Source: Limnohabitans sp. 2KL-51
GTDB lineage: Bacteria > Pseudomonadota > Gammaproteobacteria > Burkholderiales > Burkholderiaceae_C
Length of the DNA stretch: 60,917 nt
Direction of reading: 5' to 3'
Assembly (NCBI RefSeq): GCF_003063645.1
Contig: NZ_NESJ01000017.1
Coordinates: forward strand, 37,181 to 98,097
Shown: piece after piece, positions 18,378-27,444 of the stretch
How positions within the stretch are numbered: the first letter of the stretch is position 1
Layout of the letters: every line of letters starts with the position of its first letter
Made by a program: the position numbers and the translations under genes
Notes under the pieces: model-generated
What the model was told of the DNA's origin: nothing
The model's input: only the letters and a program-made list of their open reading frames with translations
The model's database searches: none

Positions 18378-18650
18378 ATGTTGGTTCAAACTTCTGCAGT
18401 GGCGTTTCGCCAAAACCTAGGCGAGATGCTCAACCAAGTGCAATACAGGCAAGACCACATCGTCATCAGCAAAGACGGCAAGCCCGTGGCCGCCTTGGTG
18501 GATGTGAAACTGTACGAGAGAATTCGCAGGCAGCGCAGCCGATTTGAAGCCCTCAGTGAGCGTTTGGCTTTGGGTTTCTCAGCGCTTCCTCCAAGTGATG
18601 GCATGGCTGAAATTGAGGACGCTGTTCGCGATCAACGCGCTGCAGCATGA
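18378..18650 (+). CDS. Phd/YefM-family antitoxin
   Basis: Antitoxin of 90 residues. The N-terminal DNA-binding part (VAFRQNLGEMLNQVQYRQDHIVISKDGKPVAALVDVKLYERI) is the Phd/YefM fold; the C-terminal 35 residues are the expected flexible toxin-binding tail. The stop overlaps the PIN toxin ATG (ATGA). A palindrome overlapping TATAAT lies just upstream, consistent with autoregulation. The module lies between a HAD gene and an AraC-type regulator and is separate from the vapBC pair 3.7 kb away. Confidence 0.88.
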   Translation: MLVQTSAVAFRQNLGEMLNQVQYRQDHIVISKDGKPVAALVDVKLYERIRRQRSRFEALSERLALGFSALPPSDGMAEIEDAVRDQRAAA

Positions 18651-19066
18651 GGGTGGTTCTGGACACCAATGTGTTGCTCAGTGGTTTGGCTTACTCAGCC
18701 AGTCTGCCGGGCCGAATTCTTGCCGTTTGGAAGGCTGGGGCTTTGGAGGTGGTTCTCAGTGACTACATATTGGAAGAGCTGCGGCGGGTTTTGCCGCGCC
18801 TGCAGTCACGGCACGGTTTGAGCGAGGCCGAGATGAATGATTTGGTGGACTGCCTGAGTTTCGAAGCTGAAATCGTGGTGCCCGACCCAGCACTGGAGCC
18901 TCTGCTCACAGACCCGTGGGACCAAGCGGTGCTGGGGACGTGGCGTGCCGCCCAAGCTGAAGCGCCCACCGTGGCTTTGATCACGGGAGATAAGGCACTG
19001 TTGGCCTTGGCCAACAAGTACCCTGTGTTTGGCCCTGCTGCTTTTTGGGAGCGGCATGGGGGCTGA
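18647..19066 (+). CDS. PIN-domain toxin (PIN_3 type)
   Basis: Putative ribonuclease toxin of 139 residues. The PIN acidic residues are visible: Asp6 in VVLDTNVLLSG, Glu in LEELRRVLPRL, Asp in DPWDQAVLGTW and Asp in ALITGDKALLAL. The subfamily (PF13470-like) is often paired with Phd-type antitoxins, as here. Overlaps the antitoxin by 4 bp, so they are coupled. RNA target not predictable. Confidence 0.87.
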   Translation: MRVVLDTNVLLSGLAYSASLPGRILAVWKAGALEVVLSDYILEELRRVLPRLQSRHGLSEAEMNDLVDCLSFEAEIVVPDPALEPLLTDPWDQAVLGTWRAAQAEAPTVALITGDKALLALANKYPVFGPAAFWERHGG

Positions 19067-19245
19067 ATTGGAGTGGTTTTGTCAATGACCACTTTGGCTT
19101 GAGCGAAGCGCTGGATTTCTGGCTCATTCGGGTGCCGCTTGTTTGCTTGCAAGTAGCTTGATCAGGCATTCAATCTTGGACAAATTTAAAGACAAGACGG
19201 GACGAATATAAATTTTGAGGGCTTTTTCCACAGGTAAAAGTCAAT

Positions 19246-20298
19246 TTAGCTGGGCTGAGATGGCAGATGAGACCTAACCCCCTCGGGCGTCTGTCCCGTC
19301 CACCCCTTGAACGCCCGCATGAAGCTCTTTTCGTTCTGAAACCCCACTTCGCTAGCGATCTGTTTGATCGGGCGTTGCGTGCGAAGCAGCAGGTCCATGG
19401 CCAGGTCGCGGCGCACGGCGTCTTTGAGTTGCTGCAGGCTGGCGCCTTCTTCCTTGAGTTGCCGGTGCAGGGTGCGGGCCGACAGGTTGAGCCAGGCGGC
19501 CAGGTCGTCGGCGTTGCGGCTGTGTTCGGGGTGTTCAGCCAGGGTTTGGCGTACTTTTTCCACCAACAGGCGGTCGCGGCGGTAGGGGCGCACCGTGAGC
19601 AGCAGGGCGCGTTGCAGCATGCGTTGCAGAGCGGCTTCGTCGCGGCGCACCGGCAGGCTCAGGTAGCCCGCGTCGAACTGCAGGCTGTGTGTGGGCGCAT
19701 TGAATTGGGTGGGGCCGTCAAACAGCACGCGGTAACTGTCGGCATGAGGTGGCGGGGCAAAGCGCAGCGTGGTCTGCAGCAAGGGGATGCGCGAATCCGT
19801 CAGCCAGCAGGCCACGCCCAAAGCGTTGCGCAGTACCGAGACCACGGCAAATTCCTGCAAAGCGCCCAGCCTGCGTTGCTCGGTCAATTGCAGGCTGGCC
19901 ACGCCCTGCGACGGACTGACTTGCAGGTGGATGTCGTCGGTCAGCAAGCCGTGGTGGCGGCACCAGCGGGCCAGTGCCACGCCCAGGTTGGGGGCAGTCA
20001 GTGAGGCGCGCACCAGCATGCCGTAGCTGCCCCAAGGCAGGCGGCGGCTGAACCAGCCCAGGGCTTCGTCGTCCAGCGCCCGCATGGCGGTGGATGAGAG
20101 CCACTCCATTTGCAATGCAGTGATGCGGGCTTCAGGTTCCTGCAGGGCCTCTGGCGCAATTTGTCCCTCGACAAGGGCGGGCAACGGGTCCAGGCCGCGC
20201 TGGGAGTAGGCCTGCACAATGGCTTGGACGAAAGCCATGGGTGTCTCGGCGCGGCCGGTGTGGGTCGGTCGAGGTGGGGCAGGCAGGTGCGTATTCAT
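19246..20298 (-). CDS. AraC-family transcriptional regulator
   Basis: DNA-binding regulator of 350 residues. Residues about 20-210 match the AraC-type ligand-binding N-terminal domain found in OruR/ArgR-like members, and the C-terminal 100 residues hold two helix-turn-helices (DDLAAWLNLSARTLHRQLKEEG and PIKQIASEVGFQNEKSFMRAFKGWTGQTP). It is divergent from liuB with about 130 bp between starts, so control of the liuB-liuE unit is a reasonable inference. The reading frame stays open far upstream (to 22065), but that part is antisense to liuB and not protein-like, so ATG 20298 is used. Confidence 0.88.
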   Translation of the reverse strand: MNTHLPAPPRPTHTGRAETPMAFVQAIVQAYSQRGLDPLPALVEGQIAPEALQEPEARITALQMEWLSSTAMRALDDEALGWFSRRLPWGSYGMLVRASLTAPNLGVALARWCRHHGLLTDDIHLQVSPSQGVASLQLTEQRRLGALQEFAVVSVLRNALGVACWLTDSRIPLLQTTLRFAPPPHADSYRVLFDGPTQFNAPTHSLQFDAGYLSLPVRRDEAALQRMLQRALLLTVRPYRRDRLLVEKVRQTLAEHPEHSRNADDLAAWLNLSARTLHRQLKEEGASLQQLKDAVRRDLAMDLLLRTQRPIKQIASEVGFQNEKSFMRAFKGWTGQTPEGVRSHLPSQPS

Positions 20299-20430
20299 GG
20301 GGCTTGAAATTGTGGCACGATTTGCAACCCAATTGACACCCTCTAATCGGGGGCAGGTCGTAAGCTGGCAAGCATTGCCCCTCATGCGCGGTGTTTGCCG
20401 TGCACCCGGGGCCACAGCCAAGGAAGATAC

Positions 20431-22038
20431 ATGACTGTTTTGCAATCTCAACTGAACCCCCGCTCGGCCGACTTTCAAGCCAATGCTGCCGCCATGCGCA
20501 GCTTGGTGGACGACCTGCGCGCTCACCTTGAGCGCGTGGCTTTGGGCGGTGGTGAGGCGCCCCGCGCCAAGCACACCGCCCGTGGCAAGCTGCTGCCGCG
20601 TGACCGCGTGCAAATGCTGCTCGACCCCGGCACGCCTTTCCTCGAAGTCGCGCCCTTGGCGGCGCTCAACATGTACAACAACGACGCACCCAGCTCGGGT
20701 GTGATCGTGGGCATTGGCCGCGTGAGCGGCGTGGACTGCATGATCGTGTGCAACGACGCCACGGTGAAGGGCGGCACCTATTACCCCCTCACGGTGAAAA
20801 AGCATTTGCGCGCGCAAGAGATCGCACAGCAAAACCACCTGCCTTGTATCTATCTGGTGGACTCGGGCGGTGCCAACCTGCCCAACCAGGACGAGGTATT
20901 CCCCGACCGCGACCACTTCGGCCGCATCTTTTTCAACCAGGCCAATATGAGCGCGCAAGGCATCGCGCAGATCGCGGTGGTCATGGGCAGCTGCACGGCA
21001 GGTGGCGCCTATGTGCCCGCCATGAGTGACGAAACCATCATCGTCAAAAACCAGGGCACCATCTTTCTGGGCGGCCCGCCGCTGGTCAAAGCCGCAACGG
21101 GCGAAGTCGTGAGTGCCGAAGATTTGGGCGGTGGTGATGTGCACACGCGCCTGTCGGGTGTGGCCGACCACTTGGCGCAAAACGATGTGCACGCGCTGGC
21201 GCTGGCGCGTCAGGCTGTGAAAAACCTGAACGCACAAAAGGCCCCCAACATCGCCACCCACACGCCTGTGTCGCCGCTGTTCGACGCACAAGAGTTGTAT
21301 GGTGTGATCCCCACGGACACGCGCAAACCCTTTGATGTGCGCGAGATCATCGCCCGCATCGTCGATGGCTCCGAGTTCGACGAATTCAAATCGCGCTTTG
21401 GCACCACCTTGATCTGCGGCTTCACCCGCATCGAAGGCATGCCGGTGGGCATCATCGCCAACAACGGCATTTTGTTTTCCGAGTCGGCGCTCAAAGGCGC
21501 GCACTTCATCGAACTGTGCTGCCAGCGCAAGATCCCGCTGGTCTTCTTGCAAAACATCACCGGCTTCATGGTGGGCCGCAAATACGAGAATGAAGGCATC
21601 GCCCGCAATGGCGCGAAGATGGTCACGGCCGTGGCTACTGCCGCTGTGCCCAAGTTCACCATCATCATTGGCGGCAGCTTTGGCGCGGGCAACTACGGCA
21701 TGTGCGGCCGCGCTTACAGCCCCCGCTTTTTGTGGATGTGGCCCAACGCCCGCATCTCCGTCATGGGCGGCGAGCAGGCGGCCAGCGTGCTGGCCACCGT
21801 CAAGCGCGACGGCATCGAGGGCAAGGGCGGCCAGTGGAGCGCCGACGAAGAGGCCGCGTTCAAGGCCCCCATCAAAGAGCAATACGAGGTGCAGGGTCAC
21901 CCTTACTACGCCACCGCCCGCCTGTGGGACGACGGCATCATCGACCCGGCCGATACCCGCCGCGTGCTGGCGCTGGGCCTGAGCGCATCGCTCAATGCAC
22001 CCATTCCCGAGACGAAATTTGGACTTTTTCGCATGTGA
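20431..22038 (+). CDS. liuB: Methylcrotonyl-CoA carboxylase, carboxyltransferase (beta) subunit
   Basis: Transfers CO2 from biotin to 3-methylcrotonyl-CoA in leucine degradation; partner of the biotin subunit LiuD encoded at 25280. The 535-residue protein starts [16 protein letters not shown] and shows [52 protein letters not shown] and [20 protein letters not shown], all diagnostic of MCC-beta. AGGAAG lies 4 bp before the ATG. A toxin-antitoxin module begins immediately after the stop, separating it from liuC. Confidence 0.95.
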   Translation: MTVLQSQLNPRSADFQANAAAMRSLVDDLRAHLERVALGGGEAPRAKHTARGKLLPRDRVQMLLDPGTPFLEVAPLAALNMYNNDAPSSGVIVGIGRVSGVDCMIVCNDATVKGGTYYPLTVKKHLRAQEIAQQNHLPCIYLVDSGGANLPNQDEVFPDRDHFGRIFFNQANMSAQGIAQIAVVMGSCTAGGAYVPAMSDETIIVKNQGTIFLGGPPLVKAATGEVVSAEDLGGGDVHTRLSGVADHLAQNDVHALALARQAVKNLNAQKAPNIATHTPVSPLFDAQELYGVIPTDTRKPFDVREIIARIVDGSEFDEFKSRFGTTLICGFTRIEGMPVGIIANNGILFSESALKGAHFIELCCQRKIPLVFLQNITGFMVGRKYENEGIARNGAKMVTAVATAAVPKFTIIIGGSFGAGNYGMCGRAYSPRFLWMWPNARISVMGGEQAASVLATVKRDGIEGKGGQWSADEEAAFKAPIKEQYEVQGHPYYATARLWDDGIIDPADTRRVLALGLSASLNAPIPETKFGLFRM

Positions 22039-22067
22039 TGTGTATGATTTTGTGAATTCATACACAT
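22038..22067 (+). promoter_or_regulatory. Inverted repeat operator of the vapBC module
   Basis: Perfect 10-bp arms ATGTGTATGA and TCATACACAT with a 10-nt spacer, starting at the last base of the liuB stop codon and ending 15 bp before the antitoxin ATG. Position and symmetry fit VapB-type autorepression. Confidence 0.7.
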
Positions 22068-22082
22068 TAAGGGGCTGAGCGC

Positions 22083-22403
22083 ATGCGAACCAACATTGAA
22101 ATTGACGACGACTTGATGGCCGCTGCCATGGCGGCAGGCGGCTTCAAGACCAAAAAGGAAGCGGTCGAAGAGGGCTTGCGTTTACTCAAGCGCAAGAAGG
22201 CTTATGCAGCGTTGTTGGCTGCGCGTGGCACTTTGTTTTGGGACGACTCCGACGAAGCCTGGGCCAAGGCGCGCGAAGAGCGGCAACTTGCAGAGACCGC
22301 GCAAGAACCTGCTGCTACATATGAGGTCAAGCCCGCTGTTAAAGCTCGAAAATCCCAAGCAGGCGCTCAAACCAAGCTGCGTGGGAAAGGCAAGTCAGCA
22401 TGA
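22083..22403 (+). CDS. vapB: VapB-type antitoxin
   Basis: Antitoxin of 106 residues. The N-terminus MRTNIEIDDDLMAAAMAAGGFKTKKEAVEEGLRLLKRKKA is the VapB (PF09957) ribbon-helix-helix pattern; the basic, Lys/Ala-rich C-terminal 45 residues are longer than usual. It overlaps the toxin start by 4 bp. The module lies between liuB and liuC in the same direction. Confidence 0.9.
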   Translation: MRTNIEIDDDLMAAAMAAGGFKTKKEAVEEGLRLLKRKKAYAALLAARGTLFWDDSDEAWAKAREERQLAETAQEPAATYEVKPAVKARKSQAGAQTKLRGKGKSA

Positions 22404-22807
22404 TTTTGGTGGACTCCAGCGTGCTGATCGATCACTTTCGAGGCACGATCAACCCACAGACCCAGCAGCTCAAGCACTGGCTTTCCGGGCAAGAAGGGCC
22501 GCCTGACATTGGAGTGGCTGATTTGGTTATTTTTGAGGTGGTTCGAGGCTTCTCCACGGCCAGTGCCCAGGCCCGAGTGCGGGACCTGCTGTTGGACTTG
22601 GAGGTGGTGGAAATTGGTGGCCTCAACAACGCCTTGCAGGCGGCCACTCTCTATCAACGGTTGCGCCAATCTGGCCGCACCGTGCACAGCCCCATCGACG
22701 TGCTTTTAGCCAGCTACTGCATGACCCATGGCCACACGCTGCTGCACCGCGACGCGGATTTTGAATCGCTCAAAACTTTAGGAGGACTGGACACATGGCC
22801 ACAATGA
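22400..22807 (+). CDS. vapC: VapC-type PIN-domain toxin
   Basis: Putative toxin ribonuclease of 135 residues. PIN residues: Asp5 in LVDSSVLIDHF, Glu in DLVIFEVVRG, Asp in HSPIDVLLASYC and Asp in LLHRDADFESL. The N-terminus and spacing match VapC. It overlaps vapB (ATGA), and its end overlaps the downstream DinB-like gene by 13 bp, so the whole run liuB-vapBC-dinB-liuC may be cotranscribed. Confidence 0.9.
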   Translation: MILVDSSVLIDHFRGTINPQTQQLKHWLSGQEGPPDIGVADLVIFEVVRGFSTASAQARVRDLLLDLEVVEIGGLNNALQAATLYQRLRQSGRTVHSPIDVLLASYCMTHGHTLLHRDADFESLKTLGGLDTWPQ

Positions 22808-23328
22808 ACACATCGACTTGGCACAGCCACTTCAACATGCAAGCGCGTTACCAGGTCTGGGTCACGCACCGCCTGCTCGAAGCGGTCTCGCGCGTGTCCG
22901 ATGCAGACTATCGGCGCGACGTGGGCCTGTTCTTCAAAAGTATCCACGGCACGCTGAACCACATGCTGGTGGCCGAGCACTTGCTCTGGTATCCGCGTTT
23001 TGCCAAAGGCGCATCACCGGTGCTGGCGCTGGATACCGAGGTTGAGCCCCACCGCGAACGCCTGGCGCAGGCGCTCAAGGGCGGATCGGCCAACTGGACG
23101 CCACTGATCGCCAGCTGGAGTGCCGAGCGCTTTGATGGTCACCTGGATTACCGGACCAGCAAGGGTGACCCCCTGTCCTTGCCGTTTGCGGCCACCTTGG
23201 CGCATGTCTTCAACCACGCCACCCACCACCGTGGTCAGATCACGGCAGCACTGACCGCGCTTGGCCAGCCTTGCCCGGAGCTGGACATGGTGTATTTCCT
23301 TCTCGCAGAACAGGCACCCAAAGCATGA
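22795..23328 (+). CDS. DinB-family protein
   Basis: Four-helix-bundle metal-dependent protein of 177 residues in the DinB/YfiT-like superfamily. Candidate metal histidines occur in GTLNHMLVAEHLLWY and in HVFNHATHHRGQ. Members act as thiol-dependent transferases or have unknown roles; nothing here decides the substrate. ATG 22795 is preferred because GGAGG lies 9 bp upstream; a second ATG at 22804 is possible. It overlaps liuC's start by 4 bp. Confidence 0.86.
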   Translation: MATMNTSTWHSHFNMQARYQVWVTHRLLEAVSRVSDADYRRDVGLFFKSIHGTLNHMLVAEHLLWYPRFAKGASPVLALDTEVEPHRERLAQALKGGSANWTPLIASWSAERFDGHLDYRTSKGDPLSLPFAATLAHVFNHATHHRGQITAALTALGQPCPELDMVYFLLAEQAPKA

Positions 23329-24110
23329 GCAACGCATTGAAAATTTCCACCCAAGGCGGCGTGCACACCATCACGCTGTCGCGCCCCGATGTGCGCAACG
23401 CCTTCAACGACGAAGTCATAGCCGAGCTGAAAAACGCTTTTCTGGCAGTGGCCCAAGACGCAGCCGTGCGCTGCGTGGTGCTGGCCGCCGAGGGTCCCGC
23501 TTTTTGCGCCGGTGCTGACCTCAACTGGATGCGCCGCATGGCCGACTACACCCAGGGCGAAAATCTGGCCGACGCGGGCGAGCTGGCCGCCATGCTGCGC
23601 GCCATTTACGAATGCCCCCAACCCACCATTGCCCGCGTGCAGGGCGACGTGTACGCCGGGGGCATGGGCCTGGTGGCGGCGTGTGACATGGCGGTGAGCG
23701 TGGACACGGCGTATTACTGCCTGAGCGAGGTCAAGCTGGGCCTGATCCCGGCGACCATCAGCCCCTATGTGATTCGTGCCATGGGCGCGCGTGCAGCGCA
23801 CCGTTACTTTTTGACGGCTGAGCGTTTTAGCGCTGCCGAGGCGCACCGAATTGGCCTGGTGCATGAGGTGGTGAGCGCCGACGCGCTGGACGCCAAAGTG
23901 GCCGAGCTGACGCACGCCCTCGTCAGCGCCAGTCCCCATGCCGTGCGTGCTTGCAAAAAGCTGGTGCAGGACGTGGCCGAACGCGAGATCAACGACGCGC
24001 TGGTGGCGCAGACGGTGGCGGGCATCGCCGACATCCGTGCCAGCAGTGAAGGCAAGGAGGGCGTGCAGTCCTTCTTGCAAAAACGCAAACCCAACTGGCT
24101 GCTGTCTTGA
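23325..24110 (+). CDS. liuC: Methylglutaconyl-CoA hydratase (enoyl-CoA hydratase family)
   Basis: Hydrates 3-methylglutaconyl-CoA to HMG-CoA in leucine breakdown. The 261-residue crotonase-fold protein has TLSRPDVRNAFNDEVI, the oxyanion-hole/CoA segment GPAFCAGADLNWMRRMADY and VQGDVYAGGMGLVAACDMAVS. The DLNWM sequence is typical of the methylglutaconyl-CoA subgroup. Overlaps the DinB-like gene (ATGA). Location between liuB and liuD supports the specific role. Confidence 0.91.
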   Translation: MSNALKISTQGGVHTITLSRPDVRNAFNDEVIAELKNAFLAVAQDAAVRCVVLAAEGPAFCAGADLNWMRRMADYTQGENLADAGELAAMLRAIYECPQPTIARVQGDVYAGGMGLVAACDMAVSVDTAYYCLSEVKLGLIPATISPYVIRAMGARAAHRYFLTAERFSAAEAHRIGLVHEVVSADALDAKVAELTHALVSASPHAVRACKKLVQDVAEREINDALVAQTVAGIADIRASSEGKEGVQSFLQKRKPNWLLS

Positions 24111-24114
24111 GCGC

Positions 24115-25278
24115 ATGGGTATGAAACTGCTTCGTGGTCTGCTGGGGTTCGGTGCTTGCTGGTGGGCGATGTGTGCGCATGCGCAAGCCCCTGCAGAGTT
24201 GCCGGTTGCCAAAGACCTGCATGAAGTCGTTCACCGTATTCCGGTTTCGGTGCAGGACCTTTACGGTCGGCGTGAACAGCGCCAAATCCCCGTGACGGTG
24301 TTCAAACCCGCAGGGGATGGGCCGTTTCCGATGGTGGTGCTCAACCATGGCCGCGCCACCAGCCGCGAGAAAATGGCCCAACCGACACGCTTTCGGTTTG
24401 AGCAACAGGCCCGCTATTTTGTGGGCAAGGGTTTTGTGGTGATGGTGCCCACGCGTGTGGGCTATGGCGAAACCCACGATGGTTTTGACCCGGAAACCAA
24501 TGGCGGCTGCAGCCAACCTCGCATCGAACCCATGAGCCTTGCCGCATCAGACCAAGTGATCGCGGTGGCCGAATTCGCGCGCAGCTTGCCCTTCGTTGAC
24601 GCCTCGCGGTGGTGGGTCATGGGCCAATCGGTCGGCGGCTTGACCACGGTAGCGACGGCCTGGCGCAACCCAGCAGGCTTGCAAGGGGCCATCAATTTTG
24701 CAGGCGGCACCGGGGGTGATCCGGTGGGCCGTCCAGGCCAATCGTGCGCTGCTACGCAGATTGCACGTCTCTGGAAAGCCCGAGCAGCTCAAGCCCGAGT
24801 GCCCATGCTGTGGCTGTATTGGGAAAACGATTTGTTCTGGGGTGTGCAAGCGCCGCGCGACTGGCACCGGGCTTGGCTGGACGGTGGAGGGCAAGCCGAG
24901 TTTCGGCAACTCGCTCCCGTGGGCCAGGATGGTCATTCGGGGTTCAGCATCGACATGGACCGTTGGGTGCCTTGGGTGGATGCTTTTCTGGCCAAGGCCG
25001 GTTACACCCAGCCCGCATTGCCGCCAGTGCCCACACCGACTGGTTTTGCCCAAGTGGACGAGATCGACAAAGTGCCAGTGGGTGCCGAGACCCGGCAAAA
25101 CCTGTACACCCGGTTTTTGGCCAGCCCCTCCCCGCGTGCTTTTGCCATCGGCCCAGGTGGCGCGGGCTTTGCCACGGGCGATTGGGCCGTGGGTCGCGCA
25201 TTGGGTTTTTGCCAGGCACGCCGTGGCATCACCTGTAAGTTGTATGCCGTAGATGACCAAGTGGTTTGGAGAAATTGA
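24115..25278 (+). CDS. Exported alpha/beta hydrolase (dienelactone-hydrolase-like) with unassigned C-terminal module
   Basis: Secreted serine hydrolase of about 387 residues. The N-terminus MKLLRGLLGFGACWWAMCAHAQA is a signal peptide with an AxA-type cleavage site. The core has VVLNHGRAT, the nucleophile elbow MGQSVGGLTT, and a His in GQDGHSGFS, giving a plausible triad. The last 50 residues (FAIGPGGAGFATGDWAVGRALGF..CKLYAVDDQVVW) form a separate compact module I cannot assign. It lies 4 bp after liuC and is followed 1 bp later by liuD, so it is part of the operon. Starts at 24115 and 24121 are both possible. Confidence 0.8.
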   Translation: MGMKLLRGLLGFGACWWAMCAHAQAPAELPVAKDLHEVVHRIPVSVQDLYGRREQRQIPVTVFKPAGDGPFPMVVLNHGRATSREKMAQPTRFRFEQQARYFVGKGFVVMVPTRVGYGETHDGFDPETNGGCSQPRIEPMSLAASDQVIAVAEFARSLPFVDASRWWVMGQSVGGLTTVATAWRNPAGLQGAINFAGGTGGDPVGRPGQSCAATQIARLWKARAAQARVPMLWLYWENDLFWGVQAPRDWHRAWLDGGGQAEFRQLAPVGQDGHSGFSIDMDRWVPWVDAFLAKAGYTQPALPPVPTPTGFAQVDEIDKVPVGAETRQNLYTRFLASPSPRAFAIGPGGAGFATGDWAVGRALGFCQARRGITCKLYAVDDQVVWRN

Positions 25279-25279
25279 A

Positions 25280-27292
25280 ATGTTCAAAAAAATACTGATC
25301 GCCAACCGTGGCGAAATCGCCTGCCGAGTGGCCGCTACTGCGCGCCGAATGGGTATCCAGACTGTGGCCGTTTATTCGGACGCTGATGCCGGAGCCAAGC
25401 ATGTGCAGGCCTGCGACGAAGCGGTGCACATTGGCGGCAGCGCACCCAAAGACAGCTACCTGCGCTGGGAGCGCATCTTGCAAGCCGCGCAAGATACGGG
25501 TGCCCAGGCCGTGCACCCGGGCTATGGTTTTTTGAGCGAGAACGAAGACTTCGCCAAGGCCTGCGCCGCAGCGGGCCTGGTGTTCATCGGCCCGCCCGCC
25601 TCGGCCATTTTGGCCATGGGCCTCAAGGCCGAATCCAAGCGATTGATGGAATCAGCCGGTGTGCCGCTGGTGCCCGGCTACCACGGCGCTGACCAAGATC
25701 CGGCCTTGCTGAAGCGCGAAGCCGACCGCATCGGTTACCCCGCCCTCATCAAGGCCAGCGCTGGCGGCGGCGGCAAAGGCATGCGCGTGGTCGAAAAGTC
25801 CGAAGACTTTGCGGCAGCGCTGGCCTCCTGCAAGCGCGAAGCCATCAACAGCTTTGGCAGCGACGCGGTGCTGATTGAAAAGTATGTGCAGCGCCCGCGC
25901 CACATCGAGATTCAAGTGTTTGGCGACACGCAGGGTAATTGCGTGTACTTGTTTGAGCGCGACTGCTCGGTGCAGCGTCGTCACCAAAAAGTGCTCGAAG
26001 AAGCTCCTGCTCCTGGCATGACCGAAACGCTGCGTGCCCAAATGGGCGCAGCTGCCGTGGCCGCTGCCAAAGCGGTGAATTACGTGGGCGCTGGGACGGT
26101 GGAATTCATCGTCGAGCAAACGGCTTATGACCAGCCCGAATCCATGAAATTTTTCTTCATGGAGATGAACACCCGCTTGCAGGTCGAGCACCCCGTGACC
26201 GAGGCCATCACGGGTCTTGATCTGGTCGAGTGGCAACTGCGTGTGGCCAGTGGCGAGCCGCTGCCTTTGCGCCAAGACCAATTGCGCATACAAGGCCATG
26301 CCATCGAGGCCCGTATCTGTGCCGAGAACCCCGACAACAACTTCTTGCCAGCCACCGGCACTTTGCAGGTTTACCGCAAGCCACAAGCGACCAGCTTTGA
26401 AAGAAGTACGGTTCGTATCGACGATGGTGTGCGCGAGGGCGACACCATCAGCCCGTTTTACGACTCCATGGTGGCCAAGGTGATCGTGCATGGTGACACG
26501 CGCGAGCAAGCGCTGGCCCGTCTGGACACCGCTTTGGCGCAAACCCATATCGTGGGCCTGAACACCAACGTACAGTTCTTGCGCCATGTGGTGCGCAGCG
26601 AGGCCTTTGCCACGGCCAAGCTCGACACCGCGCTCATCCAGCGAGAAGCCGCCGTCTTGTTCAAGCAAGAATCCGTGGGCCTGCCTGCCGCCGTGGCTGC
26701 GGTGGTGGCCCACGCCCTGCACGCCGAAAAAGCCCTGCAAGGCGCAGACCCCTTCAGTCGCCGCGATGGCTGGCAGTCGCACGGCTTGGCGCAGCGCCGC
26801 TTTGAATTTGTCTGGCAAGACCAGCCCCGCTCGGCTCGTCTGAACTACCTTCACGACGGCGCTCTGAGCCTGTCATTGGAAGGCGATGACGCTGCATCTG
26901 GCGTGCTGACATTTGCTGCCCATGGCGAAGGCCTGTGGGTGCAGTGGGGCAGCACCCCCCGCTGCTTCAGTCAGCTCGACTGGCAAGGCGAAACTGCGCA
27001 CCTCTTCACGCCCCAAGGCGCGACCCGCATCACCGTGCTCGACCCACTGGCGCACGCTGGCGAAGCCGCGCAAGAAGGCGGTCGCCTCACGGCCCCCATG
27101 CCGGGCAAGGTGGTGTCCTTTGCCGTCAAGGCGGGCGACAAGGTCAAAGCCGGCCAGCCTTTGGCGGTGATGGAAGCCATGAAGATGGAGCACACCATCA
27201 GTGCGCCCCAAGACGGCACCGTGGCCGAGTTGCTGTACGCACCCGGTGACCAAGTCGCTGACGGGGCAGAGCTGCTCAAGCTGGCCGCGTGA
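25280..27292 (+). CDS. liuD: Methylcrotonyl-CoA carboxylase, biotin carboxylase/carrier (alpha) subunit
   Basis: Biotin-dependent subunit that carboxylates biotin with ATP and bicarbonate and hands CO2 to LiuB. The 670-residue protein contains the biotin carboxylase domain (FKKILIANRGEIACRV, ATP-grasp ASAGGGGKGMRVV, EMNTRLQVEHPVTE; residues 1-450), an MCC-specific linker, and a C-terminal biotinyl domain with the biotin-accepting Lys635 in AMKMEHT. GGAGA lies 7 bp before the ATG. Confidence 0.95.
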   Translation: MFKKILIANRGEIACRVAATARRMGIQTVAVYSDADAGAKHVQACDEAVHIGGSAPKDSYLRWERILQAAQDTGAQAVHPGYGFLSENEDFAKACAAAGLVFIGPPASAILAMGLKAESKRLMESAGVPLVPGYHGADQDPALLKREADRIGYPALIKASAGGGGKGMRVVEKSEDFAAALASCKREAINSFGSDAVLIEKYVQRPRHIEIQVFGDTQGNCVYLFERDCSVQRRHQKVLEEAPAPGMTETLRAQMGAAAVAAAKAVNYVGAGTVEFIVEQTAYDQPESMKFFFMEMNTRLQVEHPVTEAITGLDLVEWQLRVASGEPLPLRQDQLRIQGHAIEARICAENPDNNFLPATGTLQVYRKPQATSFERSTVRIDDGVREGDTISPFYDSMVAKVIVHGDTREQALARLDTALAQTHIVGLNTNVQFLRHVVRSEAFATAKLDTALIQREAAVLFKQESVGLPAAVAAVVAHALHAEKALQGADPFSRRDGWQSHGLAQRRFEFVWQDQPRSARLNYLHDGALSLSLEGDDAASGVLTFAAHGEGLWVQWGSTPRCFSQLDWQGETAHLFTPQGATRITVLDPLAHAGEAAQEGGRLTAPMPGKVVSFAVKAGDKVKAGQPLAVMEAMKMEHTISAPQDGTVAELLYAPGDQVADGAELLKLAA

Positions 27293-27300
27293 GTTCTTGT

Positions 27301-27369
27301 GGGTCGGAGCTTCAGCTCCGACGATCTGCGATTGGCAACAGCCGCATGTCGGGGCTGAAGCCGTCGACC
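27301..27369. repeat. Interspersed palindromic repeat, copy 2
   Basis: Two inverted units, GGTCGGAGCTTCAGCTCCGA (27302-27321, nearly perfect palindrome) and 27349-27369, the latter close to the second unit of the repeat at 17140-17160 (GGGGCTGAAGCC core). Located 9 bp after liuD. The region could act as an mRNA 3'-end hairpin. Confidence 0.72.
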
Positions 27370-27444
27370 TACAAAACGGTAAGCCGGCCGTCGTTGTTAG
27401 CCGCTGCGACAACGCGGTCATCGGCTTGCTGACAAAATCGCTGC

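Noticed and set aside
19067..19245. Possible gene remnant between the PIN toxin and the AraC gene
   Set aside because: Short frames here show no recognisable domain; I see only AT-richer spacer.
20299..22065. N-terminal 590-residue extension of the AraC-type reading frame
   Set aside because: It is the antisense of liuB; the composition is His/Gln/Val-rich shadow sequence with no domain, and a normal AraC-type protein starts at 20298.
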